The translations under genes and the position numbers were made by a program. Below are positions 9,764-18,397 of a DNA stretch of 64,000 nt, piece after piece. Origin of the DNA: Methanosarcina vacuolata Z-761 (GTDB lineage Archaea; Halobacteriota; Methanosarcinia; Methanosarcinales; Methanosarcinaceae). The stretch spans positions 3,782,001 to 3,846,000 of the forward strand of contig NZ_CP009520.1 of assembly GCF_000969905.1 (NCBI RefSeq). The letters run 5' to 3'. How positions within the stretch are numbered: the first letter of the stretch is position 1; each line of letters starts with the position of its first letter. The notes beneath the pieces are model-generated. The model searched no databases. It was not told the origin of the DNA and was given only the letters and a program-made list of their open reading frames with translations.

Positions 9764-9820
9764 TTACTCCAGTCTTACTTTCTCATGGCTGTTCGAGAGA
9801 AACTTCTGCCTGGGGAAAAA

Positions 9821-10243
9821 TCAGATTTTATCGTTTGATGCTACGGTGGTGAGCTTTGAAAACTTTACCCCTTTGAGGGCCATTATAGCTTCGGCAAGCT
9901 CCTTTATCTCTTCACCTTCCCCGTCTAGAACAATCACTTCAAAGCAGTTGTCATGATCAAGGTGTATATGCACCGAAGATTTTATCAGGTGAGAATATTG
10001 GTGCTGAATATCTGCGAGAGCATTTGAGAGCCCCCTTTTTGTATGGTCGTAAATAACCGAAACGGTTCCAACACGGTAACCCTTAATATCACCCATCCAT
10101 TCGTAATAAGAAATATAACTCCTTATGGCATCTCTTATGCCTTCAGAGCGAGAAGAATAACCTCTTTTTTCGATAATCTCATCAAATTTATCTAGAAGGG
10201 TATCAGGAAGGGAAACTCCTATCCTCATAAGTTCTGTTTCCAT
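9821..10243 (-). CDS. nikR: Nickel-responsive regulator NikR
   Basis: This 140-residue protein has an N-terminal ribbon-helix-helix DNA-binding part ([19 protein letters not shown], then [14 protein letters not shown]) and a C-terminal ACT-like metal domain. The nickel ligands keep exactly the spacing of E. coli NikR (H76, H87, H89, C95): here H81, H92, H94 and C100 in HIHLDHDNC. It represses nickel uptake genes when nickel is sufficient. ATG 10243 has GGTGAT close upstream; M6 is an alternative start. No nickel transporter is adjacent in this window, but hypF (55943), needed for nickel hydrogenases, is present. Confidence 0.96.
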   Translation of the reverse strand: METELMRIGVSLPDTLLDKFDEIIEKRGYSSRSEGIRDAIRSYISYYEWMGDIKGYRVGTVSVIYDHTKRGLSNALADIQHQYSHLIKSSVHIHLDHDNCFEVIVLDGEGEEIKELAEAIMALKGVKFSKLTTVASNDKI

Positions 10244-10729
10244 AATATCACCAAATAATCTTGGACTTGTTTACGAGTTAATACTTTAGTATATTATATG
10301 TAGCACTATATATGTTTTTTTCACATAGCCACTAATATAAAAGAGTTGATAACAAATATTCATTCTTTAATATTAATCTTTGGGAAAGCTCACATCTGCC
10401 ACCAAAAAATATATAGGCTTTTTTATGTTAGAAAAGGAACAATCCAGCCTGGAATTAATTAGAGATTAACGGATTAATATAGGAAGAAATAATATCAAAA
10501 TATGATAAAAGGTAGAAGAAAGTCTTAAAACAACTTATGTTTCAACAGGACTTTAATAAAATTGTATTGAAGATTGCTTTCAGGAATGAGTACATTTTCC
10601 AGGTAAACCATTTTTCCGCCATCAACAGTTTCACATTCTCTGTATCTTTTCATCATTTTCTGTGTCCTTGCTCTCTTCTCCTTGCTCTCTTCTCCTTGCT
10701 CTCTTCTCCTTGCTCTCTTCTTGTTCTCT
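10244..10729. other. nikR upstream region
   Basis: 486 bases with no supported gene. The left part, next to nikR, is AT-rich (10280-10400) and must hold its promoter. I see repeated ACTATATATG-like and TAGTATATTATATG elements near 10283-10313 but no clean NikR operator. The right end holds a pyrimidine-rich repeat at 10667-10722. Confidence 0.4.
10667..10722. repeat. 14-bp tandem repeat, 4 copies
   Basis: Four copies of CTTGCTCTCTTCTC (the last with a final T), in a pyrimidine-rich tract just beyond the stop codon of the F390 synthetase-like gene. It makes a spurious Leu/Ser-rich open frame on the plus strand. Confidence 0.9.
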
Positions 10730-12103
10730 TTATCGCCTGTCCACCAGCCTTTTAGGCCTGCCTTTTATCCTGTTAAGTTCGAGCCCCAGAGGGCCTGTGA
10801 AATTGAATACTATTTTGAAAGTGCCTTCGGCATAAGCCCTGGAAAGTGGAGGTTTATATCTGAGAAAAGTACGAAGAAAGTTCTCTTTTATAAGGTCCCG
10901 GTCGCACATCTCAGGATTTTCACATTCCATACTAACTCTGAGTACGGTTTCTCCCTCGTCTTCTGTGCCATAAAGAAAAGCCTCATATTCTCCGGTTAGA
11001 TAGTCCATGTTTTCGCGCTGAAAAACGCCCCTTTCCACATCTACGCGGTTAAAAGGAGTGCCTTCCACCCACGCGGTTTCAGCCTCCCGCTGAGGAGTCA
11101 GAATTTTCATGTGCGTCCTTCCACAGGGACACTGTTTGCGCGTAAGCACCACAGTCGTGTCTTCTGTATCATAATTTAAAAGAAGGGTTCCTGCTTTTGC
11201 CCCAACCGGCAGCAGCGTGCTCAGGATAACTCTTCCGCACTCTCCGTCAGGTACATAATTCTCGAGATGGGGATCATAAATATCAACATGGACAAGATCT
11301 TCAGGCACATGCAGCCCTGACACCTCATCACACTCGCCGCACATCGTGCCTTCCGTGCTTCCATAGATATTATACACAGGACAACCCCAGATTTCGGAAA
11401 GGTAATTCCTCGACTCGTCAGCAAAGGCTTCTCCTCCCACAACCAGTTTATCTATGCCTGACTCCCGAGGGTCGATGCCCTCTGCCCGTAACCTTCTGGC
11501 AAGGCTCAGGAGCTTGAATACGCTGCCTACTATGCCTGTAGGCCTGTAAGCTTCAATAACACGCAGGGGAAATGTGCACTTGCCCTCAGGAATAATGCTC
11601 ATACCAAGCTGCCTGGCCGCAAGGGTCATGGTGTTTGCTCCTACGTTCATCCCATAAGAAGCACAGACAACAACCCTGTCTCCAGGGCCGAAGCCCTGTG
11701 ACCTGAAAATACGAGCGTATTTTTCCGAATACCGTTCCCAGTCTTCCCATGTAAGGAAAAAACTCTTTGGGTTTCCGCTGGTTCCGCTGGTCTCATGAAC
11801 TGTGAAAACATCCTCCCAGCCCACACTCCTGAACATGAATTCGCTCGTTTCCGGAGGCTGGTTTTCGCGGATTGTATTTCCCGAGATTATTGGAAGGTCC
11901 AGAAGGTCTTCATGGGTTTTGATCTCAGCCGGGTCCACGCCATGCTTTTCAAACCATTTTCTGTAAAAAAGAGAATTTTCTGCCGCATATTTTACCGTGT
12001 ACCGTACCCGCTCCTCTATGAGAGCATCCAGTTCTCCCCTGTCCAGAGTCTCGATTTCAGGGTTGAAATAAGGTTTTGAGTTGTCTATAGAAAGCACCCC
12101 CAA
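10730..12103 (-). CDS. AMP-forming ligase, coenzyme F390 synthetase/PaaK type
   Basis: This 457-residue enzyme belongs to the ANL superfamily in the phenylacetate-CoA ligase branch. The adenylation P-loop is ETSGTSGNPKSF, the A5-like motif is YGSTEGTMCGE, and the C-terminal domain begins after CPCGRTHMKI. In methanogens this family includes coenzyme F390 synthetase, which adenylates F420 as a signal of redox stress; several paralogues exist, so the exact substrate is open. The start is uncertain: TTG 12103 is the first candidate and GTG 12097 the second, with the G-run GGGGGTG lying across both. The upstream region has a 15-bp triple repeat at 12112-12156. Confidence 0.85.
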   Translation of the reverse strand: MGVLSIDNSKPYFNPEIETLDRGELDALIEERVRYTVKYAAENSLFYRKWFEKHGVDPAEIKTHEDLLDLPIISGNTIRENQPPETSEFMFRSVGWEDVFTVHETSGTSGNPKSFFLTWEDWERYSEKYARIFRSQGFGPGDRVVVCASYGMNVGANTMTLAARQLGMSIIPEGKCTFPLRVIEAYRPTGIVGSVFKLLSLARRLRAEGIDPRESGIDKLVVGGEAFADESRNYLSEIWGCPVYNIYGSTEGTMCGECDEVSGLHVPEDLVHVDIYDPHLENYVPDGECGRVILSTLLPVGAKAGTLLLNYDTEDTTVVLTRKQCPCGRTHMKILTPQREAETAWVEGTPFNRVDVERGVFQRENMDYLTGEYEAFLYGTEDEGETVLRVSMECENPEMCDRDLIKENFLRTFLRYKPPLSRAYAEGTFKIVFNFTGPLGLELNRIKGRPKRLVDRR

Positions 12104-12111
12104 CTGGAATT

Positions 12112-12156
12112 ATAAGATATAGAAAGATAAGATATAGAAAGATAAGATATAGAAAG
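12112..12156. repeat. 15-bp tandem repeat, 3 copies
   Basis: Three perfect copies of ATAAGATATAGAAAG lie just upstream of the F390 synthetase-like gene (minus strand), where its promoter should be. On the minus strand the unit reads CTTTCTATATCTTAT, which contains TATA-like CTATAT. Confidence 0.9.
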
Positions 12157-12284
12157 TCTATTATTTATTGGCTTCAAAGATGAAACGTTTTCTGATGGCT
12201 TTTAAATTAATAGCCTCTTTAAACTTTAAAAATAGTAAGGTTGGACAGATAAAATCCGGACCTCTCCCCTTCCACTTTTTTTAT

Positions 12285-12410
12285 TTTTAAGCTACGTTTT
12301 ATGGTTCCATATTATGGCTCTGGTTTATGTTTCCATTTTATAGCTATGTTTTATGGCTCTGCTTTATGGTTCCATTTTATAGCTATGCTTTATGGCTACG
12401 CTTTTTTCCA
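12285..12410. repeat. Degenerate repeat of TTTTATGGTTCCATTTTATAG-like units
   Basis: In the spacer downstream of the ABC operon, short elements such as TTATGGCTCTG, TTTATGGTTCCAT and TTTTATAGCTATG recur several times with changes, giving a degenerate array. No gene is supported. It lies past the stop of the ATPase gene, on the 3' side of that operon. Confidence 0.6.
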
Positions 12411-12452
12411 CCGTATTTTTCTTAGACTTTTTAGATTTTTGTCAGATTCTGT

Positions 12453-13223
12453 TCATCTTCTTAAAGGTAAACACACTTTCCTTTTCATATCCTCAATTTC
12501 CCTGACAGCTACATTTACACCATAGACTGAAGACATCATCTTACTTGTTACAACGGTTTCAACCTTTCCTACGGCAACCAGTCTACCTCCAGACAGTGCT
12601 GCAGCCCTGTCACCTAACAGAAAAGCATGGTCTGGCATGTGTGTATTCATTACAATGGACATTCCAAGTGAAGCCAGTTTCTGGACAGTTTCCAGCACAA
12701 GGACCTGGTTTCCAAAATCAAGGTGAGAAGTTGGTTCGTCCAGCAAAAGCAAAGCAGGCTTCTGGACAAGAGCCCTGGCAATAAGCACCATTTGACTCTG
12801 TCCTCCACTGAGGTTAGCAACCGGCCTTTCTGCAAGATCAGAAATTCCCACCATTGCTAGCGATTCTTTTGCAAGTTTAATATCATCTGCACCAGGGGAT
12901 GAGAACATGGAAAGATGAGGGGCACGGCCCATGACTACAAAATCCAGCACAGTAAATGGAAAAACCACTTCATTTTGCTGAGGTACATAACCTATATGCC
13001 TTGCAATTCCCCTTACCCCAAGAGAAGCTGTATTCTCTCCCTGAATAAAGACAGACCCGGCAGCGGGTTTGAGAATTCCTGCAATACATTTGATAAGTGT
13101 AGATTTTCCTGCTCCGTTTGGGCCCAGGATACACATGATCTCGCCTTTTTTTAACGAAAAAGATACATTTTCAAATACTGGCCTTTTTCCATAAGAGAAA
13201 GCAAGGGACTTTACTTCCAGCAT
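12453..13223 (-). CDS. ABC transporter ATP-binding protein, FecE/BtuD type
   Basis: ATPase of a metal-chelate or corrinoid-type importer. Walker A GPNGAGKST is at about residues 34-42, the ABC signature LSGGQSQ near 140, Walker B LLLLDEPTSHLD near 160, and the switch His is in MNTHMPDH. The length (about 257) is normal. ATG 13223 gives a protein beginning MLEVKSLAF and has GGATGG upstream; ATG 13232, three codons earlier, is also possible. Either way the gene overlaps the permease stop codon, so translation is coupled. It is the last gene of the five-gene operon and pairs with the permease at 13223-14242. Confidence 0.93.
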   Translation of the reverse strand: MLEVKSLAFSYGKRPVFENVSFSLKKGEIMCILGPNGAGKSTLIKCIAGILKPAAGSVFIQGENTASLGVRGIARHIGYVPQQNEVVFPFTVLDFVVMGRAPHLSMFSSPGADDIKLAKESLAMVGISDLAERPVANLSGGQSQMVLIARALVQKPALLLLDEPTSHLDFGNQVLVLETVQKLASLGMSIVMNTHMPDHAFLLGDRAAALSGGRLVAVGKVETVVTSKMMSSVYGVNVAVREIEDMKRKVCLPLRR

Positions 13224-14242
13224 CAGTTCCATCCCATACGCCCCTTCTTGATAAGATATGCAAACAGCGGAGCTCCTACAAGAGAAGTGAGGATTCCAAG
13301 GGGAATTTCTGTAGCTACAATAGTCCTTGAAAGGTCATCCACAACCAGCATAAACGATGCTCCAATAACCATGCTCATAGGCAGGAGGCGGCTATAATTG
13401 GGACCGACGATCATTCTTGATATATGGGGCACAACCAGCCCGACCCAGCCAATGACACCGCTGATACTGACTGCTGCTGAAGTTACAAGGGTCGCACAAA
13501 CAATGATGACCAGGCGCATTTTTTCCACGTCCATCCCAAGAGCTTTAGCTTCCTCATCCCCCAGGGACAAAATATTGATGCGCCACCTGAAAAGAAGCAA
13601 GACGAGAGTCCCAATAAATATAGGCAATAATATGTAGAGCAGATCACCGTACCTGACAGTGGCAAGGCTTCCCATAAGCCAGAATACTATTGCAGGAAGT
13701 TGATCATAAGGATCTGCTACATACTTTGCCAGCGACGTAAGCGCCGTGAAAATAGAGCTCACAATAATTCCCGAAAGCACGAATACCAGAGTTCCAGTAC
13801 CTTTGCTGACTTTACCCATACTTATGGCAATAAACATCGCAAGGAGTCCGAAAGCAAAAGCCATCAACTGTATAATCAGATAATTGTTCCAGAGCAATAT
13901 TGCAAGGCATGCTCCAAAACCAGCTCCTGACCCCACTCCCAGGATATAAGGAGACACAAGTGGATTACGAAATATTCCCTGGAAAGAGGCTCCAGCTATG
14001 GAAAGAGCTGCACCTACCAGTAAAGCTGCAAGTATCCTCGGTAACCTTACATTGAACAGTACTGTGTGTTGAGTGGAAACCGAAGCAGGAGTGCCGAAAA
14101 AAAGAGATGAAAAAGCACTAATGCTTTCATCCGCAACTGCCGACAGTGGAGTCTGATATCTTCCGACAAAAAGGGAGATTACGAGTAATGCGATAGGTAA
14201 CAGGTACACCAGAGTAGTGCGATTAAACTTGTAATCAGGCAT
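13223..14242 (-). CDS. FecCD/BtuC-type ABC importer permease
   Basis: This 339-residue integral membrane protein has about ten helices and the conserved family elements RLPRILAALLVGAALSIAGA, FRNPLVSPYILGVGSGAG and GVIGWVGLVVPHISR, the last being the loop that contacts the ATPase. The family imports iron-siderophore, heme or cobalamin across the cytoplasmic membrane together with a binding protein. Its start overlaps the end of the radical SAM gene by eight bases (CATGCCTGA), and its stop overlaps the ATPase start. Substrate is unknown; the partner genes are unusual for an ordinary siderophore or B12 importer. Confidence 0.94.
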   Translation of the reverse strand: MPDYKFNRTTLVYLLPIALLVISLFVGRYQTPLSAVADESISAFSSLFFGTPASVSTQHTVLFNVRLPRILAALLVGAALSIAGASFQGIFRNPLVSPYILGVGSGAGFGACLAILLWNNYLIIQLMAFAFGLLAMFIAISMGKVSKGTGTLVFVLSGIIVSSIFTALTSLAKYVADPYDQLPAIVFWLMGSLATVRYGDLLYILLPIFIGTLVLLLFRWRINILSLGDEEAKALGMDVEKMRLVIIVCATLVTSAAVSISGVIGWVGLVVPHISRMIVGPNYSRLLPMSMVIGASFMLVVDDLSRTIVATEIPLGILTSLVGAPLFAYLIKKGRMGWN

Positions 14243-16007
14243 GAGTATACCTCATAACATGCCTGAGCCAGATACCGGAGGAAGGTCTGTGAAATGACCT
14301 GTTAGGTTTTGCTTCCTCAAAAGGTATACCGTAAAACCGTAGATAAAACTCATCTGCTTCCTTTTTCAGGTCGATTGCTGAGCTTCCTGGGTTCAGTTTG
14401 TCTGCTATGTACATGAGTCCCAGTATCCAGCGAGGGTTTCCGAAATCCCAGGACGGTGGGATTTCATAGACCCGGTGCTCTTTTACCGCATCTGCATATA
14501 TGCCGTATTGCTGGCACAGTCCATAAAACTCATCTATAGGTCGAGAAAGGAAACCTGAAATAAAAATTGTCTCAGGGTTCTGTTCATTTATAAAAGAAGG
14601 AGAAACATTTACCCCGGGTTTGCCTTCTTTTTGAATCTGTTTATTGATACTGACTCCCCCGGAAAATGTCACAAGGTTGTTTTCCATTCTCCCGGCGTTC
14701 AGAGCAAAAAGAGGAGAACCCATACAATAATACACCTTATGACCGCTATTTTCCGCTGCAAGAGATTTGACAAGTTCCAGGCGTTCACGGATAAAAGAAA
14801 TAAGTTCTTCTCCTTTTTCCGACTCATTTGCCTTCTCAGCAACAAGCCTGACAAATTCAAGGTAGGAATATGGTTGTTGTATCATATGATGTATTTGACT
14901 CAGGTTTTCGGGATTGGAGACCTTTACCCAGATTTCGATTACCCTGTGGTCGTCCAGTATTCCCAGGCATGTAAGTACTGCATGGACCATACTGAAAGCC
15001 CGGCTTATCCTGTAACCACCCATGAAGCCCTCTTCGTTGAAGCTTTCAGTTGCAGTTGTCCCTTTAACCGGAGTATTTTTACCACAAGTGCAGGTGTAAT
15101 TTATCCAGGGTTTTAGAGGTTTGGAACCCATGGGCCCGTAAAACTCCCTTTCTGCAAGAAGACTACCGCATTCAGGACAGTACGTGTTTAATGATTCCGT
15201 ACCTGGAGAATTGAAAAGATAGGCATAGTCTACATGCTCCCGCAGAGAGGCACACAGGCTCTCGGCTTCTCCAATAGAGGGTTCAAGCTCAATCGGGGCA
15301 TCCCCAAAAGGAATGAATCTCATTACCTGAACCGGAATGGTGGGGGAGATATTAGACAATGTTTTTGCAACATTTATTACGTCGTCCTCATTTCCCCTTG
15401 AGTATACGACCGAAGTTTCAACATGCACACCCAGGTCGAAAAGCCGGGAAATATTGCGGAAAACAGGTGCAGAGGATGGAACTCCACAGTTTATGTAACT
15501 CTGATCAGAATAGCCTTTAATTCCGATATTCATGAAATCTACAAGCTTTCCAAGCTCCTCAAGTGTCTCATCTGTGAAATAACAGTTAGTAGAACAGCCT
15601 GCAAGTAAACCTTTTTCTTTTGCCTGTAATGCAAGTTCCCTGAAAAGATAATAGTTTGCAGCAGGCTCATTGAGTGTAGAAACTACACCAAGGCATTCCT
15701 GCTGCAATGCCTTTTCCACCACCTGAGACGGGGTAAGCGCAGGAAGGTCAAGCGATTTCCCTGAAGCTAACAGGCGAGCTACGCAGCCTGAACACTGGAA
15801 GTTGCATCCGGTACTGAAAACCTGAAGGAATTTACCTGAGGGATAATAGTGAAGTAAGGGAATGGTTTCTATAGAAACAGGATATGCTCCAAGATATCCT
15901 ATATCAGGGTCTTGGATGATAGTATCACCATCACATACGTAGTTCCCGCACCTTCCCCTGCTCCATTCATCGATTTCACACCTGAATTCACACACATTGC
16001 ACTTCAT
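14235..16007 (-). CDS. Radical SAM protein fused to a periplasmic-binding-protein-like domain
   Basis: Residues 1-25 carry a Cys-rich start (C3, C6, C10, C20, C25) like that of AmmeMemoRadiSam/PflA-type proteins. The SAM [4Fe-4S] motif is C68xxxC72xxC75, followed by STLNEPAANYY (110-120). A ribbon with C277, C280, C306 and C308 follows. Residues about 330-565 look like a substrate-binding-protein lobe: VYYCMG (425-430), GGVSIN, NPETIFISG, DAVKEHRVYEIP (507-518), NPRWILG and EADEFYLRFYG. The same elements occur in the same order in the lipoprotein of this operon. There is no signal peptide, so this domain should be cytosolic. The start ATG has GGAAGG upstream, inside the end of the methyltransferase gene. 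It may modify or strip the imported ligand; this is inference. Confidence 0.88.
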   Translation of the reverse strand: MKCNVCEFRCEIDEWSRGRCGNYVCDGDTIIQDPDIGYLGAYPVSIETIPLLHYYPSGKFLQVFSTGCNFQCSGCVARLLASGKSLDLPALTPSQVVEKALQQECLGVVSTLNEPAANYYLFRELALQAKEKGLLAGCSTNCYFTDETLEELGKLVDFMNIGIKGYSDQSYINCGVPSSAPVFRNISRLFDLGVHVETSVVYSRGNEDDVINVAKTLSNISPTIPVQVMRFIPFGDAPIELEPSIGEAESLCASLREHVDYAYLFNSPGTESLNTYCPECGSLLAEREFYGPMGSKPLKPWINYTCTCGKNTPVKGTTATESFNEEGFMGGYRISRAFSMVHAVLTCLGILDDHRVIEIWVKVSNPENLSQIHHMIQQPYSYLEFVRLVAEKANESEKGEELISFIRERLELVKSLAAENSGHKVYYCMGSPLFALNAGRMENNLVTFSGGVSINKQIQKEGKPGVNVSPSFINEQNPETIFISGFLSRPIDEFYGLCQQYGIYADAVKEHRVYEIPPSWDFGNPRWILGLMYIADKLNPGSSAIDLKKEADEFYLRFYGIPFEEAKPNRSFHRPSSGIWLRHVMRYTHA

Positions 16008-16009
16008 TT

Positions 16010-16633
16010 TTAACCTTCCTTGCTTAATACCATCCAGAACCCAGAGTCATCCTGAACTACATGACAGGGAACCTCTGTCTGCCTTCCAGCTTCCTTTATA
16101 GCCTGAAGGTTTTCAGGACTGAGACGTTCTTTTGAACTTGTATGCCAGTCCGGATCTATTTCGACCATTTTTTCAGAGATCTGTGCTCTCAACTCTTTTG
16201 TGCCGAAGCCACCTCCTACCCATGCCTGACCACCCGGAGCAAGAACGCGAGAGATCTCATTAAAGGCAACAGGCAGGTCATTCCAGAAAAATACGGAACC
16301 ACGGCTTACTATGAGGTCGGCACAATTATTCCTGAAAGGGAGCAGGTGTACATCAGACTGCACAGGAGAAACTTTACCTGAAATGCAATGGCGTAAAGCT
16401 TTGTTTCTTGAAAGCCTGCACATCTCAGTTGAAATATCGACTCCATATACCTGCATATCCGTTATTTCCGCAACAGCAATTCCGAGGGATGCTATACCGC
16501 ATCCCAGGTCAAGGCATATACCTTTCTCTATCCCGCTTTGCTTGACAATATTAGCGGCTATTACAGGGTAGATGGGGGCAAAGATATTCTCTGCGATATA
16601 GGGAAAGCCCGGAGATTTGTCCTTCTCGCTCAC
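16010..16633 (-). CDS. Class I SAM-dependent methyltransferase
   Basis: 207 residues with motif I LDLGCG at 41-46, an acidic loop VYGVDIS, motif DLIVSRGSVFFW and a post-motif RVLAPGG. The fold is the UbiE/COQ5-like class I methyltransferase. It starts with GTG, and that GTG overlaps the TGA of the lipoprotein gene (GTGA), so the two are translationally coupled. It ends two bases before the radical SAM start. Being between a binding protein and a radical SAM enzyme, it probably methylates a small molecule handled by this operon, such as an imported or secreted metal ligand. No substrate residues can be read from sequence. Confidence 0.88.
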   Translation of the reverse strand: MSEKDKSPGFPYIAENIFAPIYPVIAANIVKQSGIEKGICLDLGCGIASLGIAVAEITDMQVYGVDISTEMCRLSRNKALRHCISGKVSPVQSDVHLLPFRNNCADLIVSRGSVFFWNDLPVAFNEISRVLAPGGQAWVGGGFGTKELRAQISEKMVEIDPDWHTSSKERLSPENLQAIKEAGRQTEVPCHVVQDDSGFWMVLSKEG

Positions 16634-17727
16634 GTCTTGGCCTCTGCTGAAGGGTTAAGTAGTGTATCAAGTTCTTTATCTGTTAGATCATAGTGGAAGA
16701 ATTCCGAGTAGAACTCACGGGTCAGTTCGGAGAGGTCCATATCTGTGAAAAGATCAGGATACAGCATTTTTGAAGTCCAGGCAGTTCCGAGAATAAGGTG
16801 AGGACCCTGTGGCCTGTCAATCCAGCAGAAAGGATTCTGAGGAGCAAGGTACACTCTTTTATTTTTCACAGCATCTACACTTGACCAGAGAGAATCAGAG
16901 TAAACTGTCGAATAGAACTGTGGATTTGAAGTGATGATTACCTCAGGGTTCCAGTTCATAACCTGTTCGATTGAAACCTGCGTCATGCCATTCCCTGGCG
17001 TAAGCTGACAGTCTGCAACGTTAATGCCACCGCAGATATCAATGACCTGGGAGTGCTGAGAACCTGAAGGATCGGTCATTAGCCCTTTTGGACCTTCCGC
17101 ATAATAGACACGTACTTTCTGGCCTTCAGGAAGGTCTTTTACAGTGTTATTTATCTCACTAAGGACTGAACTGCGGAAATCAATCAGTTTTTGCGCCTGG
17201 TCTTCACAGTTAAGAAGTTTACCCACATATTGTATGGTAGGATCGGATTTGTTGACGAAGATAATAGAATCATTAACAGCCACTACAGGAATGCTTCCAA
17301 AATTTTCCTGTCTGCGCTCTATAGCCTCATGGATTTCCCCATCAGTGGTGTATCCTTCAATTACAATGTCAGGATGCATGTTGATTATAGTTTCATAGTT
17401 CCCGGTCTGTGTTCCGAACCAGCCCCCTATTACAGGCAGGTTTGAATAGTTTTCAGCCATGAAAGGTTGAGTAAAATTATTTTTGAAGTTCCACCCTGCA
17501 AGTTTGTCCGGAGCAAGCATATACACGAGGATGGTAGACGGCGGAGAAGTGGCTACAACTGAAGAGATTTCCGTTGGCACGGTTAACTGCCTGCCCAACA
17601 TGTCGGTGATCTGTATCGTGCTTGAGTTTTGAACATCCTGCTGATTCGCATTTTCTGCACATCCACAGAATGCAACAGCCAGAACCAGAATAGAGAGTAG
17701 TAGTATTGTACTTATTTTTCCACGCAT
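16630..17727 (-). CDS. ABC transporter substrate-binding lipoprotein, FecB/BtuF-like
   Basis: The N-terminus is a lipoprotein signal: charged MRGK, a hydrophobic run and a Cys box ending in CGC, with lipidation probably at C23. The mature part is a two-lobe metal-chelate binding protein: ITDMLGRQLTVP, VVATSPPSTILVYMLAPDKLAGWNF, then lobe 2 with CGGINVA, NPEVIITS, DAVKNKRVYLAP and REFYSEFFHY. It is the first gene of the minus-strand operon and should capture the ligand outside the membrane. AGGT lies at modest spacing before the ATG. An inverted repeat at 17761-17780 lies in its promoter. Confidence 0.93.
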   Translation of the reverse strand: MRGKISTILLLSILVLAVAFCGCAENANQQDVQNSSTIQITDMLGRQLTVPTEISSVVATSPPSTILVYMLAPDKLAGWNFKNNFTQPFMAENYSNLPVIGGWFGTQTGNYETIINMHPDIVIEGYTTDGEIHEAIERRQENFGSIPVVAVNDSIIFVNKSDPTIQYVGKLLNCEDQAQKLIDFRSSVLSEINNTVKDLPEGQKVRVYYAEGPKGLMTDPSGSQHSQVIDICGGINVADCQLTPGNGMTQVSIEQVMNWNPEVIITSNPQFYSTVYSDSLWSSVDAVKNKRVYLAPQNPFCWIDRPQGPHLILGTAWTSKMLYPDLFTDMDLSELTREFYSEFFHYDLTDKELDTLLNPSAEAKT

Positions 17728-17760
17728 AGAAATACCTGACCGACTTTTATAGTTTAATCG

Positions 17761-17780
17761 TTATGTTTGCATGAACATAA
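17761..17780 (-). promoter_or_regulatory. Operator-like inverted repeat before the ABC/radical SAM operon
   Basis: TTATGTT and AACATAA form 7-bp perfect arms around TGCATG. The element begins 33 bases upstream of the lipoprotein start codon. On the minus strand it lies just downstream of an AT-rich stretch (ATATATATTTATAA), so it probably overlaps the transcription start, as a repressor operator would. Confidence 0.5.
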
Positions 17781-17919
17781 TGTTATAAATATATATTCTT
17801 ACATGTGGAAACTGGAAAAACGCTCTTGAACACGCTTTTTACAAAGTTTCTTCGATTTCACGGCCGACTGATAGTTTTCAGCATGTTTGCTATATCAGTT
17901 GATTGTTTTCATGGCAGAT

Positions 17920-17950
17920 TAATAGGAAAACGGTAACCTATTTCCTATTA
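17920..17950. promoter_or_regulatory. Inverted repeat TAATAGGAAA / TTTCCTATTA
   Basis: Perfect 10-bp arms separated by 11 bases (ACGGTAACCTA). It lies in the middle of the divergent region, just upstream of a plus-strand TATA-like CTATATATAA. It could be a regulator site for a plus-strand transcript or a structured RNA element. Confidence 0.4.
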
Positions 17951-18378
17951 CTATCTATATATAAGTTTGCGTTTAACGATTTATAGATTACTCAGCCCAC
18001 TTTCCGCAGAAAAAGTGTAGCATATTTATAATCGTTTCTGTTATCGATTTTTAATTTAACACGACTTTATTGGATTTCTGTGCAGGAGTTAAAAATAGCG
18101 AGATGGCCATGTTTAAGACGGTTAACAGTTCGATGCTGTTGATTTTTCAGTTCAACTGCGTAAGTCCTATAGACATCACCAAAATCACAGTTATGTCTTT
18201 TTCACACAATGAATATCGTCATAAGACGCTGAATTAAAACAAAAAACAACTATAGATTGGCTTATTACTGGACTCATTATAAGACGGGAAAAGAAAATTG
18301 AGAATTACTTTGCTATTCTTCATTTCGCGTGTTCATGGATTGCATTTAGAGCAGCAAGACTTTTTGGATAGGTTCTAA

Positions 18379-18397
18379 GCGAATCAGCAGGATTCGC
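18379..18397 (+). promoter_or_regulatory. Inverted repeat and TATA-like box before the DUF134 operon
   Basis: GCGAATC and GATTCGC flank AGCAG. Five bases later comes TTTATAATAA (about 18403-18412). With usual archaeal spacing transcription would start near 18430, close to ATG 18433, suggesting a leaderless message and an upstream regulator site. Confidence 0.4.

Noticed and set aside
10537-10999. Two plus-strand open frames near the F390 synthetase-like gene
   Set aside because: They translate the 14-bp CT-rich repeat and the antisense of the ligase gene.
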